DNA from: Candidatus Parvarchaeota archaeon
GTDB taxonomy: Archaea > Micrarchaeota > Micrarchaeia > Anstonellales > VGKX01
Direction of reading: 5' to 3'
Length of the DNA stretch: 12,946 nucleotides
NCBI GenBank assembly: GCA_016866895.1
Contig: VGKX01000015.1
Span: 1-12,946, forward strand
The notes under the pieces: model-generated
The model's database searches: none
What the model was told of the DNA's origin: nothing
What the model saw: only the letters and a program-made list of their open reading frames with translations
Part shown: positions 6,331-12,601 of the stretch, one piece after another
Numbering within the stretch: position 1 is the first letter of the stretch
Layout of the letters: the number at the start of each line of letters is the position of its first letter
Translations under genes and position numbers: made by a program

Positions 6331-7605
6331 ATGATATTTATGGCTTCTAAACAACCCCTGGCAGAATGGCGGCAGGGCTTTGGCGAAACGGAGAAAGGCC
6401 CGAAAAACGAGAATTTGGGCAACAAGAAAAAAAGGGGCCAAAACCGCATTGTGGAGAAAAAATCAGTTGGCACTCAAGTGGCAAGCAACGACCACAAGAA
6501 AAAGCAGGCGGAAACAGAAAACGTGCTTGGTGCACTGAAAACAAGTCTTGGGAAAGGCCTTGTTCCTGAAATTAGTGCGCAGGACATTGCCGCAATGCCT
6601 GAGATTGCAAAGCTTCTGGTTGAAAGCGAGGTATTTGGGGCCAATAAGAGAATAAGGCAGGGGGCGGCACAGGCACTTGACAATCTTGCATGCACGCAAG
6701 GGGCAGCAAGCGTGGCAGGCTATTTTGAAGCAGGCCTCAAAAACCAAACCGCACAAGTGCGGGAGGTGTGCGCAAGGTTCCTTGCAGCTTCATGCCATTT
6801 TGACCTTGAAAAATCAAAAATCAGGGAGATTTTATCATCCAATGATGCTGCCACCCTTTCAGGCACCTGCGCTGGACTCAAACTGCTTGCCTTGAAAGAG
6901 GAGGACATGAGTTATGCATTTGGAGACATTGCGCAGAGGCTTGCAACAATGCGCCGCGGCAAAGGCGAGGCAGTGCAAACGCTTAGGGAAACTTACCAGT
7001 TCATCAAAAAAGTAAGGAAGCGCATTGAAATTTGCCCAAAATTGAAGAAAACTGAGAAAGAAAATATTGCACAGATTATCAATGGGGGAAACATCCAGCG
7101 ACTCAGACAATATATGGCAAGGTCAATCCAAAAAACCGTTTATGTCTTTGAGATTGCGGCAAAAATGCAAGATTGCCAGAGGAAAAACGAGTTAATTGGC
7201 ATGTTTGAAAATATTATTTGGGATGGAAAAACACACAGGAGATTCGGCTCATATCTCAACTGGAAACTTAGTGCTGGAAGCAAAAGTGAGAGGATGCTGA
7301 GCGGCCAGATGCTTGCTTTTGAGGCTTCGAACTATCCTTCCAAGATGAAGGATGAATTGCTTGTAAAGCTGATTCTTGGGAATGATGAATTGGTGAGTTT
7401 TGGGGCAATAAACGCAGTCAGGAAGCTTATGGCAATTGAAGGGTTTGAGCTTCCTGGAAGCATTGTGCCTGCAATCAGGGCAGTAAGCTCCAACTTCAAG
7501 CACCCGGCACAGGGGCATGCTAAAGGCATAGTGGCTGTTTTTGAGGAGAGGGTTGCTTATTCAGTTGAAATGAAGCGGGCTAGTGGAATGTTTCTGTCTG
7601 GATAA
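6331..7605 (+). CDS. Unrecognised HEAT-like protein, 424 residues
   Basis: No family is recognised with certainty. Residues 1 to about 65 are a Lys/Gln/Asn-rich, probably disordered head (NKKKRGQNRIVEKK, NDHKKKQ). The rest is almost entirely helical with HEAT/armadillo-style helical pairs: GANKRIRQGAAQALDNLA, QVREVCARFLAAS and, near the C terminus, NDELVSFGAINAVRKLMA. A central basic segment (FIKKVRKRIEICPKLKKTEKE) separates the halves. There is no signal peptide or membrane segment. It is probably a scaffold that binds protein or nucleic acid. TTG 6328, ATG 6331 and ATG 6340 are possible starts. ATG 6331 has AAGG seven bases upstream and the same spacing to the shared promoter element as the gene at 2783. 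It lies after the pyrophosphatase terminator and before rpo7, and is probably monocistronic. Confidence 0.8.
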   Translation: MIFMASKQPLAEWRQGFGETEKGPKNENLGNKKKRGQNRIVEKKSVGTQVASNDHKKKQAETENVLGALKTSLGKGLVPEISAQDIAAMPEIAKLLVESEVFGANKRIRQGAAQALDNLACTQGAASVAGYFEAGLKNQTAQVREVCARFLAASCHFDLEKSKIREILSSNDAATLSGTCAGLKLLALKEEDMSYAFGDIAQRLATMRRGKGEAVQTLRETYQFIKKVRKRIEICPKLKKTEKENIAQIINGGNIQRLRQYMARSIQKTVYVFEIAAKMQDCQRKNELIGMFENIIWDGKTHRRFGSYLNWKLSAGSKSERMLSGQMLAFEASNYPSKMKDELLVKLILGNDELVSFGAINAVRKLMAIEGFELPGSIVPAIRAVSSNFKHPAQGHAKGIVAVFEERVAYSVEMKRASGMFLSG

Positions 7606-7653
7606 ATTTGTACCAGGCAAAGAGTTTGGAGCACGGCCAGGCCCAAAGCAGGT

Positions 7654-7682
7654 TTATATTGATTGGCATGTATAAATTTATG
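7654..7682 (+). promoter_or_regulatory. Candidate promoter of the rpo7 operon
   Basis: TTTATATTG (7653-7661) and TATAAATTTAT (7671-7681) lie close together; the second is within the palindrome ATAAATTTAT. A start near 7698 would leave a leader of about 105 nt before rpo7. A further AT-rich CGCATTAAATTGATTG (from 7719) could give a shorter leader. The remainder of the 7606-7803 gap shows no RNA gene. Confidence 0.4.
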
Positions 7683-7803
7683 CAATAAAAGCCTAGTTTA
7701 GCCCATGCAAAAGATTTCGCATTAAATTGATTGTTTGAAGGTGCTGCAAAAGAGGCAGGCTGCAGCAAAATAAAGCTGGCTTGAATTTGGTGTGGTGAAA
7801 TTT

Positions 7804-8430
7804 ATGTACCAGGTCGTAAACATTTCTGACAGGGTCAGGATTCCCCCTGAAGTATTTGGCATGAAGCTGACTGACGCGGTTGCGCAGATAGTGCGCGACA
7901 GGTATGAGCGGCGCATGGACCATGAAATTGGCATGGTGCTTGCCATATGGAATGCAAAGGCCCATGGCGACGGGGTTGTCATACCCGGCGATGGGGCCGC
8001 GCATTTTGACGTGACTTTTGACGCGCTTGTATTCAAGCCGCAAATCAACCAGATAATAGAGGCAGAAGTAAGCGAGCTTGTGGAGTTTGGAGCGTTTTTG
8101 GGCCTTGGGCCACTTGAGGGCCTTGTGCACTTGTCGCAGATTGCAAACGATTATCTTACGTATAACAAAAAGATACCTGCATTTGTAGGCAAGGAAAGCA
8201 AGAAGAGCCTGAAGAAAGGGGACATTGTCGCAGCCAAAATCTCGACAGTCAGCATAAAAGGCGCAAGCACAGACTCAAAGATAGGGCTTACCATGAGGCC
8301 CGAAGGGCTTGGAAAGATTGAGTGGATTGACGTGCAGGCAAGGAAAAAGGCTGCAGGCAAGGATGAGCCTGCCAAAGAGGCAAAGGAGAAAAAGGAGAAG
8401 GTTGACAAAAGGCAAAAACGCGGCGAATAG
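7804..8430 (+). CDS. rpo7: DNA-directed RNA polymerase subunit Rpo7 (RpoE')
   Basis: Rpo7 is the larger stalk subunit of archaeal RNA polymerase. With Rpo4 it forms the stalk that helps open promoters and grips the nascent RNA. Residues 1 to about 80 form the tip domain (MYQVVNISDRVRIPPEVFG, VAQIVRDRYERRMDHEIGMV). An S1/OB domain follows (EAEVSELVEFGAFLGLGPLE, GLVHLSQIANDYLTYNKK, AFVGKESKKSLKKGDIV) and closes with KIGLTMRPEGLGKIEWID. The ATG at 7804 is chosen because family members start MY at this point and GGTGA lies six bases upstream; GTG codons at 7792 and 7795 are in frame. At 208 residues it is about 20 longer than usual because of a Lys/Glu-rich C-terminal tail. It leads the operon with spt4 26 bases downstream. 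Confidence 0.96.
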   Translation: MYQVVNISDRVRIPPEVFGMKLTDAVAQIVRDRYERRMDHEIGMVLAIWNAKAHGDGVVIPGDGAAHFDVTFDALVFKPQINQIIEAEVSELVEFGAFLGLGPLEGLVHLSQIANDYLTYNKKIPAFVGKESKKSLKKGDIVAAKISTVSIKGASTDSKIGLTMRPEGLGKIEWIDVQARKKAAGKDEPAKEAKEKKEKVDKRQKRGE

Positions 8431-8456
8431 GTAATGTTTGAAGCCAGGGTGGGAAA

Positions 8457-8639
8457 ATGAAGGCGTGCAAGAATTGCAGATATATTGTAAGCGAAGGCGG
8501 AACGTGCCCTGCATGCCAGGGGACCGAACTTACGGAAAAATTCAACAGCCAGATTTATGTGTTTGACGCCCAGAATTCTGAGCTTGGAAAAAAGCTTTCC
8601 GCAAAAATGCCGGGAAAGTATGCAGTGAGGATAAAGTAG
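8457..8639 (+). CDS. spt4: Transcription elongation factor Spt4 (RpoE'')
   Basis: This small zinc protein pairs with Spt5 (NusG-like) to clamp RNA polymerase during elongation. It has 60 residues, the normal archaeal length. The zinc site is CKNC at residues 4-7 and CPAC at 17-20. The Spt5-facing part reads IYVFDAQNSELGKKL and ends in the typical PGKYAVRIK. A GGTGGG purine block precedes the ATG. It lies 26 bases after rpo7, the usual archaeal neighbour pair, so co-transcription is expected. Spt5 itself is not in the window. Confidence 0.95.
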   Translation: MKACKNCRYIVSEGGTCPACQGTELTEKFNSQIYVFDAQNSELGKKLSAKMPGKYAVRIK

Positions 8640-8705
8640 AATCAACAGCCCATGAATTAGCAGGAAGCGGCCGCACCTTATGAGTCAAAAGCAAAAGTGG
8701 ATAGA

Positions 8706-9041
8706 ATGACAAGCGAATTGCTTATAATGAACACGCCACTGCCCGAGGGCTATAAAATAGTAAAAACCCTTGGACTTGTAACTGGACTTACAGCTCGCTC
8801 AAGGGGCGTTGGCGGAAGATTAATCGCAGGGATTGAAAGCGCTTTTGGCGGAGAGATAACTGCATATTCTACCGAAATAGAAAAAGCCAGGGTGGAGGCC
8901 ATAGACAGATTAAAGGACAGCGCAGTCAGACTCGGTGCAAATGCAGTTGTCGGAGTTGATATAGAAACCGCAAATGTCTTTGAGGCGGTTGTTATATTGT
9001 CAGCGACTGGGACTGCATTAGTGGTTGAAAAGAAAAAATAG
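8706..9041 (+). CDS. UPF0145 (YbjQ) family protein
   Basis: This is a small YbjQ-like protein of 111 residues, the usual size. Family landmarks are NTPLPEGYKIVKTLGLVTGL, a Gly/Ile middle, the helix KARVEAIDRLKDSAVRLG, then GANAVVGVDIETANVFE and a closing strand ATGTALVVE. The family is annotated as putative heavy-metal-binding from structure, but no biochemical role is established, and I see no Cys/His metal site here. Start choice is uncertain: GTG 8697, ATG 8706 and ATG 8727 are in frame with no clear Shine-Dalgarno sequence, and the conserved part begins at the third. It sits between spt4 and S26e on the same strand, 66 bases after spt4. Its presence inside a transcription/translation cluster is unusual. 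Confidence 0.85.
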   Translation: MTSELLIMNTPLPEGYKIVKTLGLVTGLTARSRGVGGRLIAGIESAFGGEITAYSTEIEKARVEAIDRLKDSAVRLGANAVVGVDIETANVFEAVVILSATGTALVVEKKK

Positions 9042-9052
9042 GGTTCAGAGAT

Positions 9053-9066
9053 TGAAAAATAAGTCA
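9053..9066 (+). promoter_or_regulatory. Possible internal promoter before S26e
   Basis: TGAAAAATAAGTCA lies about 42 bases before the S26e ATG. The expected start near 9085 would leave a short leader just containing the GGTGA site at 9091-9095. It may simply be AT-rich spacer in a longer operon. Confidence 0.25.
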
Positions 9067-9100
9067 ATAATGAAATTTGTCTTAAAGAAAGGTGAAAAAT

Positions 9101-9541
9101 ATGGGCAGCAAAAAAAGAGGAAGGGAACGGCTTGTAAATTGCGATTCGTGCGGAAGCAGGGTTCCAAGGGACAAGGCAGTCACGCTATTTAGGACTTCAG
9201 TATATAGCACCGACTTGAGGACAGCCGACGATGTGCGGACAAGCATATCCAGGGAATTCCATTACTGCCCCTCGTGCGGCAAGCACAAGAGGATTTATGA
9301 GAAGAAAAAAAGGCAGGCTGCAGCTGCAAAGGAGAGAAGGGAGGCATTTGGCGGCCTGAGGGGGGGGTATGCTTCTGGCGGAGGCTACAGGCACAACAAC
9401 CCATATGGGCAAGGAAGCCAAAGCCAGGCACAGGGAAGCGGACAGAAACAGGAAGGCCAGGGCACCCAACAACAGCAGGGGGTGCAGCCTGAAAGCCAAA
9501 GCAAGCAGGAAGATTCAAACCAAGAAGCGCAGGGACAGTAA
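9101..9541 (+). CDS. rps26e: Ribosomal protein S26e with long Gln-rich tail
   Basis: S26e is a small-subunit zinc protein near the mRNA exit channel. The core matches the family: KKRGRERLVNCDSCGSRVPR, DKAVTLFRTSVYS, then EFHYCPSCGKHKRIYEKKKR. The zinc ligands are Cys14, Cys17, Cys56 and Cys59. The ATG at 9101 has GGTGA five bases upstream; a GTG at 9092 overlaps that site and is rejected. Residues from about 84 to 146 are an added low-complexity tail, Gly/Tyr-rich at first (GGYASGGGYRHNNPYGQ) and then dominated by Gln, Ser and Gly, ending QEAQGQ. Archaeal S26e is usually only about 100 residues or shorter. The tail begins at a run of eight G that could be slippery. Downstream is the DUF1805 gene on the same strand. 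Confidence 0.93.
   Translation: MGSKKRGRERLVNCDSCGSRVPRDKAVTLFRTSVYSTDLRTADDVRTSISREFHYCPSCGKHKRIYEKKKRQAAAAKERREAFGGLRGGYASGGGYRHNNPYGQGSQSQAQGSGQKQEGQGTQQQQGVQPESQSKQEDSNQEAQGQ
9360..9367 (+). other. Run of eight G inside S26e
   Basis: Eight consecutive G encode Arg87-Gly88-Gly89 at the junction between the S26e core and its tail. Loss of one G would switch to a frame open until 9695 that encodes a highly basic tail and runs past the DUF1805 start. Such tracts are prone to polymerase slippage and to sequencing or assembly errors. Confidence 0.6.
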
Positions 9542-9609
9542 TAGATGGAATGGCAAAATTAACGATCGGGCTTTAGCTAGATGCATGAATCGTGTAATTG
9601 CAGGGAAGC

Positions 9610-9630
9610 GGCGGTGCGGCAAGGCACGCC
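9610..9630 (+). other. GC-rich hairpin in S26e-DUF1805 spacer
   Basis: GGC and GTGC pair with GCAC and GCC around the loop GGCAAG, with one bulged G at 9613. It stands in the 131-base gap 9542-9672. A weaker 5-bp pairing (ACGAT at 9562 with ATCGT) lies just upstream. It could be a 3' end of the S26e message or a structure in the DUF1805 leader. No tRNA or snoRNA signature is present. Confidence 0.35.
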
Positions 9631-9672
9631 TTAAACCGAAAAAATTGCACAGGCTTTGTGTGTGGTGGTCAA

Positions 9673-9969
9673 ATGGAACAGAGCTTGAGTTTTGAAGGAA
9701 GGACTTACAATGGGGTGCACTTTGACCTTGGCAACGTCCCACTCATAGTCATAAAGGCAAAAGCCGGGTATGTTGCCTGCGGCTATGTTGACAAGGCGAC
9801 GGCTGAAAAGCATGGGGATGTTGCCTGTTTTGTTTCAAACGTAAAAAGCTTTGACGATGTGTTCAGGGCAAAAGTCAGGGGGATGACAAGCTGGGCCGAG
9901 GAGCTTGGCATTAGGGAGGGAATGAGTGTCAAGAAGGCACTTGAAATAATAGACAGCCCGCTAGTATAA
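9673..9969 (+). CDS. DUF1805 (YunC-like) domain protein
   Basis: This small cytoplasmic protein has 98 residues, the full family length. Recognised features are a strand pair ending VPLIVIKAKAGYVACGYVD, then AEKHGDVACFVSNVKSFDDV, a segment RAKVRGMTSWAEELGI, and the closing helix REGMSVKKALEII. The family is known from structures and is widespread in archaea and Firmicutes, but it has no established biochemical function. The ATG at 9673 is chosen because GGTGGTC is directly upstream and homology begins there; the frame is open further back to 9598. It is the last plus-strand gene of the rpo7 cluster, after a 131-base gap, and faces the minus-strand gene at 10005 convergently. Confidence 0.88.
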   Translation: MEQSLSFEGRTYNGVHFDLGNVPLIVIKAKAGYVACGYVDKATAEKHGDVACFVSNVKSFDDVFRAKVRGMTSWAEELGIREGMSVKKALEIIDSPLV

Positions 9970-9985
9970 GCCTGTATAAAAGGCT
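9969..9985. terminator. Possible bidirectional terminator
   Basis: AGCCT and AGGCT form a 5-bp inverted repeat around GTATAAA, starting at the last base of the DUF1805 stop codon. It lies in the 35-base gap between two convergent genes, where a shared terminator is expected. No long T-tract is present on either side, so support is weak. Confidence 0.3.
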
Positions 9986-10004
9986 AAATCGAAGTCTGAA
10001 GCAT

Positions 10005-10508
10005 TCATTGATTATTGCTTCTTTTGATAAAAGCTGCTGCAAGGCCGATTGACAGGATTAAGATTGCAGGAACAACACATGGCGGCGTTGGAGTTTGTGC
10101 TGCCTTCATGCAGCCTTCCTTTACCGCCCCTGAGCCATCAATGTTGAAAAATGATGTCACAAACGAGGCATCTGGTATTTCCTGGCACAGAGTCGGATCT
10201 TTGAGTATGCTTGCAATGGACTTGATGCAGACTTTTTGCACATCCTCATCAGGAGCAAGCCTGCATTTGGCAAGCGCCTGCGCCCGCGTGTCTGTGCCGC
10301 TATGGAGGACTGCAACACCTACCGCCTGTTTTTGAAAGCAGATTGACTTGTTGAAATCCCCCCCAGTCGCACTTGCGCAGTCTGCAGTTGTAACCTGCTG
10401 GTTTATGCACCCTGCCGTTATGAGGAGAAAGGCTGCAAAAACACCTGCGATGGAGGCGAAAACAAGTTTGGTTGTAATGAAAGACACCCTAGAATGTTGG
10501 ATTTGCAA
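10005..10508 (-). CDS. Cys-rich extracytoplasmic membrane-anchored protein
   Basis: I do not recognise a named family. The N terminus has a signal-like hydrophobic stretch (KLVFASIAGVFAAFLLITAG) ending in a lipobox-like TAGC at Cys34. The C terminus has a second membrane helix (VVPAILILSIGLAAAFI) followed by a short basic end KRSNNQ. Between them is an extracytoplasmic domain with Cys at 44, 57, 82, 94 and 108, plus later ones (GCMKAA, PPC). The ones at 82, 94 and 108 are spaced 12-14 apart, like disulphide-linked helical hairpins (KCRLAPDEDVQKVC, KDPTLCQEI). The TTG at 10508 has AGAGG seven bases upstream; a GTG at 10487 would give a cleaner signal peptide. It lies 18 bases after the HD gene on the same strand, so it is probably in that operon. 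Confidence 0.7.
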   Translation of the reverse strand: MQIQHSRVSFITTKLVFASIAGVFAAFLLITAGCINQQVTTADCASATGGDFNKSICFQKQAVGVAVLHSGTDTRAQALAKCRLAPDEDVQKVCIKSIASILKDPTLCQEIPDASFVTSFFNIDGSGAVKEGCMKAAQTPTPPCVVPAILILSIGLAAAFIKRSNNQ

Positions 10509-10526
10509 GCCTTTGCCTCTTGCTTT

Positions 10527-11150
10527 CTATTTGGAGGCGTTTGAGACCCAGGCAAACGGGTCTGCGGATTCTGCCTGCCAGAGAAGCATTTTGGCTGATT
10601 TTGTTTTTAAGTCTGCCCTTGCTGATTCAACCCAATCAAGGGCATGCCTGTGCCCAAGCGCCGCGTATTCAAGTGCGCTAAAGCACATTTCAAGCCTGTC
10701 AGCCTCAAGCACAATCCTTGCGGCTTTCCTATTCTTTTGGGAAGATGCGAAATCCTGCAAAACGCCCAGGCCAAGTGGCCTGAACAGATTCTTGTTTGCA
10801 GCCCCAACTGACGGTCTTACATATTTTTTGTTGATTTTATTGAGGTCTGAAACCCTAGTCTCGCAAACGTCGTGCAGCAGGCACCCCAAAAGGACCTGAT
10901 GCTCCTGCTGGCGCGCAAGTCCCTCCATTCTTGACAAAAGCAGCCCCACGATGCAGACCCTGTACGTGTGCTCAGCCACGCTTTCCGGGTTTTCAATTCC
11001 GATAGTCAGCCAGCCGGACCTTGCCGTGCGCTTGAGCTGCCCTGCCTCAAAGATAAAATTAGAAATGGGCTGTGCGCCTCTGCTTGAAGAAATTGCGGTT
11101 GCCGCGAATTTGGCTGGCTTGCGCATTGGCGCCTCTTTTTTTGGTTTCAT
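10527..11150 (-). CDS. HD-domain phosphohydrolase, YfbR/HDDC2-like
   Basis: This is a predicted metal-dependent 5'-deoxynucleotidase-type enzyme that removes phosphate from deoxynucleoside monophosphates. It has 207 residues. Family landmarks: FIFEAGQLKRTARSGW, GIENPESVAEHTYR with His61, LLGCLLHDVCE with His93-Asp94, and VLEADRLEM with Asp151. These are the four metal ligands of the HD fold. After the HD pair the usual GD motif is changed to SDLNKIN. The first 25 or so residues are a basic extension not typical of the family; an internal ATG at residue 9 is possible. Its ATG overlaps the TGA of cdc6 (ATGA), so translation is likely coupled. The substrate is inferred from the subfamily only. 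Confidence 0.88.
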   Translation of the reverse strand: MKPKKEAPMRKPAKFAATAISSSRGAQPISNFIFEAGQLKRTARSGWLTIGIENPESVAEHTYRVCIVGLLLSRMEGLARQQEHQVLLGCLLHDVCETRVSDLNKINKKYVRPSVGAANKNLFRPLGLGVLQDFASSQKNRKAARIVLEADRLEMCFSALEYAALGHRHALDWVESARADLKTKSAKMLLWQAESADPFAWVSNASK

Positions 11151-12556
11151 GTGCCGTCACCTTCTACCTGGGAGATTTCCCTGCCAAACGACCTGTTGTA
11201 CAGGTTCTGGGTTATTATTGACTTGATTTCCTGCGCTGAAAAGCCTATTTTGATAAATCTTGTATGCCCCCTGACTCCTTTGCCGGATTCCACCATTGTC
11301 ACAAGGCCAAGCATCTCAAGGTCGTGCAGATATTCGCGGTACCACCGTGCAGTGCGCGGCTCAAGTGTCTGAAGGGAGCACAGGTTTAAGTATTCCTCAT
11401 ACACCTCACCTGAAAAAAGAAAACTCTCATTGCCTGCGGCCTGGGGCGAAGGCTCAAGGCGCGCATATCTGCTGCCCCCTGCAAGAGTCAGTGAGGCAAC
11501 TGCAAGAAGCACAAGCTGCTGGTGCTCCGGAAGCGTGGAAATTGTCTCCTTTGCCACATCCTCGTCAACCGCTTTTCGCGCAAGGTTGACCTGCTTGTCA
11601 GTGACTTTGGCAAGCGCAGCCTGCTGCGCCGATGTTATGGATTCATCAGCAATTTCGCCTGCGCGAAGCAGGAGCCTCAGTGCATATCTTGCATCCCCGG
11701 TTTCGGACGCCGATGCGGCTGCGGCAAGATTGATTGCCGAGTCCTCAACGACCCCTTGCTTAAATCCAATCTGGCAGCGCTTGGAGAGTATTGTCGCAAG
11801 CTGCTGCGTGTTATAGGGAGCAAATACAAGCTCTGTCTCAAACAGCGTGGATTTGGAGCGCGAATCAAGCCTTTCCTTGAATGACAGGTTGTTTGAGATG
11901 CCTACAAGCGAGACGCCGCCTCCAGAAAGCTCGTCGTTTGCTCGCGTGAGGGAGTATATCAGCTCGTCAAGGTCCTTGACCATGTCAACCTCATCGAGCA
12001 CAAGCACAAGGAACTTGCCGTCCGACTCAACCCATTCAAGCATCTTCTCATACATGAAGGTTATGCCAAACCCCGCCCGCTCAAGCTCCGGCAAAAAACC
12101 CTTGAGCGCCTTTTGCATGACTTTATAGCGTGAGTTGTAAATCCTGCAGTTGACATAGGCAAATTTGGCCTTTGTGCCAAGGGACTCGAACTTCGACATT
12201 ACCCGCCTGACGCAGGCAGTTTTGCCTGTCCCGGTCTTGCCGTAGAGGAAGATGTTCCTGGGCCTGCCGCCTTTGAGGGCAGGCGAAACGCAAAGCATGA
12301 CCTTTTCTATTTCCCTATCCCTGAAGGGAAGCTCAGGGGGCACAAAGTGCGGCGAGAGCGCGTTGCGGTCTGCAAAGCAGGTGGGTTTTTGCAGTATGTC
12401 AAGGAATGATTTCATTTCAACACGTTTGTTGCAGAATTGTTTTAGGGGTTTTTTCAGAATGCATTTTGCCGAATCTGCTGGTTTTTTGCGCGCAGATGGC
12501 GCTAAAGTTTGGGGGGCAAGCATTATAAGAAAAGCCTTATTAACCCTTTCCGACAT
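11147..12556 (-). CDS. cdc6: Orc1/Cdc6 replication initiator ATPase
   Basis: This AAA+ protein binds the origin and recruits the MCM helicase. Numbered from ATG 12556 it has 469 residues. Walker A is GKTGTGKT at 106-113, and Walker B is LVLDEVD at 185-191. Sensor 1 is around GISNN at 219-223, followed by the initiator-specific segment LDSRSKST. Sensor 2 is Arg290 in GDARYALRLL. A C-terminal winged helix covers roughly 340-460 (RTARWYREYLHDLEMLGLV). Typical homology begins near residue 50 (ILQKPTCFADRNALSPHFVP). The first 47 residues are therefore an extra basic extension, or the true start is ATG 12415 (422 residues) or ATG 12523. It is followed by the HD gene with a 4-base overlap and is divergent from sepF. 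No clear ORB origin repeats are seen in the 45-base gap. Confidence 0.95.
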   Translation of the reverse strand: MSERVNKAFLIMLAPQTLAPSARKKPADSAKCILKKPLKQFCNKRVEMKSFLDILQKPTCFADRNALSPHFVPPELPFRDREIEKVMLCVSPALKGGRPRNIFLYGKTGTGKTACVRRVMSKFESLGTKAKFAYVNCRIYNSRYKVMQKALKGFLPELERAGFGITFMYEKMLEWVESDGKFLVLVLDEVDMVKDLDELIYSLTRANDELSGGGVSLVGISNNLSFKERLDSRSKSTLFETELVFAPYNTQQLATILSKRCQIGFKQGVVEDSAINLAAAASASETGDARYALRLLLRAGEIADESITSAQQAALAKVTDKQVNLARKAVDEDVAKETISTLPEHQQLVLLAVASLTLAGGSRYARLEPSPQAAGNESFLFSGEVYEEYLNLCSLQTLEPRTARWYREYLHDLEMLGLVTMVESGKGVRGHTRFIKIGFSAQEIKSIITQNLYNRSFGREISQVEGDGT

Positions 12557-12601
12557 TTAATTAGCACGAGGCTTAGTTTTGCATTAATCAGGGGTGTTTG
12601 A
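12557..12601. promoter_or_regulatory. Divergent cdc6/sepF promoter region
   Basis: This 45-base AT-rich gap serves both genes. For sepF, ACATTTAATTAG (from 12553, overlapping the cdc6 start codon) is a candidate TATA box, with GGGGTG at 12591-12596 as Shine-Dalgarno sequence five bases before the ATG. For cdc6, TGATTAATGC (minus strand, 12581-12590) is about 27-33 bases upstream, suiting a leaderless message. No repeated origin-type sequence is seen. Confidence 0.35.

Noticed and set aside
8151..8645. 164-codon minus-strand frame
   Set aside because: It is antisense to rpo7 and spt4, both certain genes. It is Phe/Ser/Leu-rich, as expected for the reverse of Lys/Glu/Ala codons.
9542..9672. 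tRNA or box C/D RNA in the S26e-DUF1805 gap
   Set aside because: No T-arm GTTCGAA-type sequence, acceptor pairing, or C (TGATGA) and D (CTGA) boxes in the right arrangement.
10348..10899. 183-codon plus-strand frame
   Set aside because: It is antisense to the HD gene and the Cys-rich membrane protein, with no recognisable motif.
12557..12601. Replication origin beside cdc6
   Set aside because: Archaeal origins often adjoin cdc6, but this gap is only 45 bases, with no paired origin-recognition-box repeats or G-string. The CCTGGAAAA repeats near 1179 only faintly resemble half an origin box and are far away.
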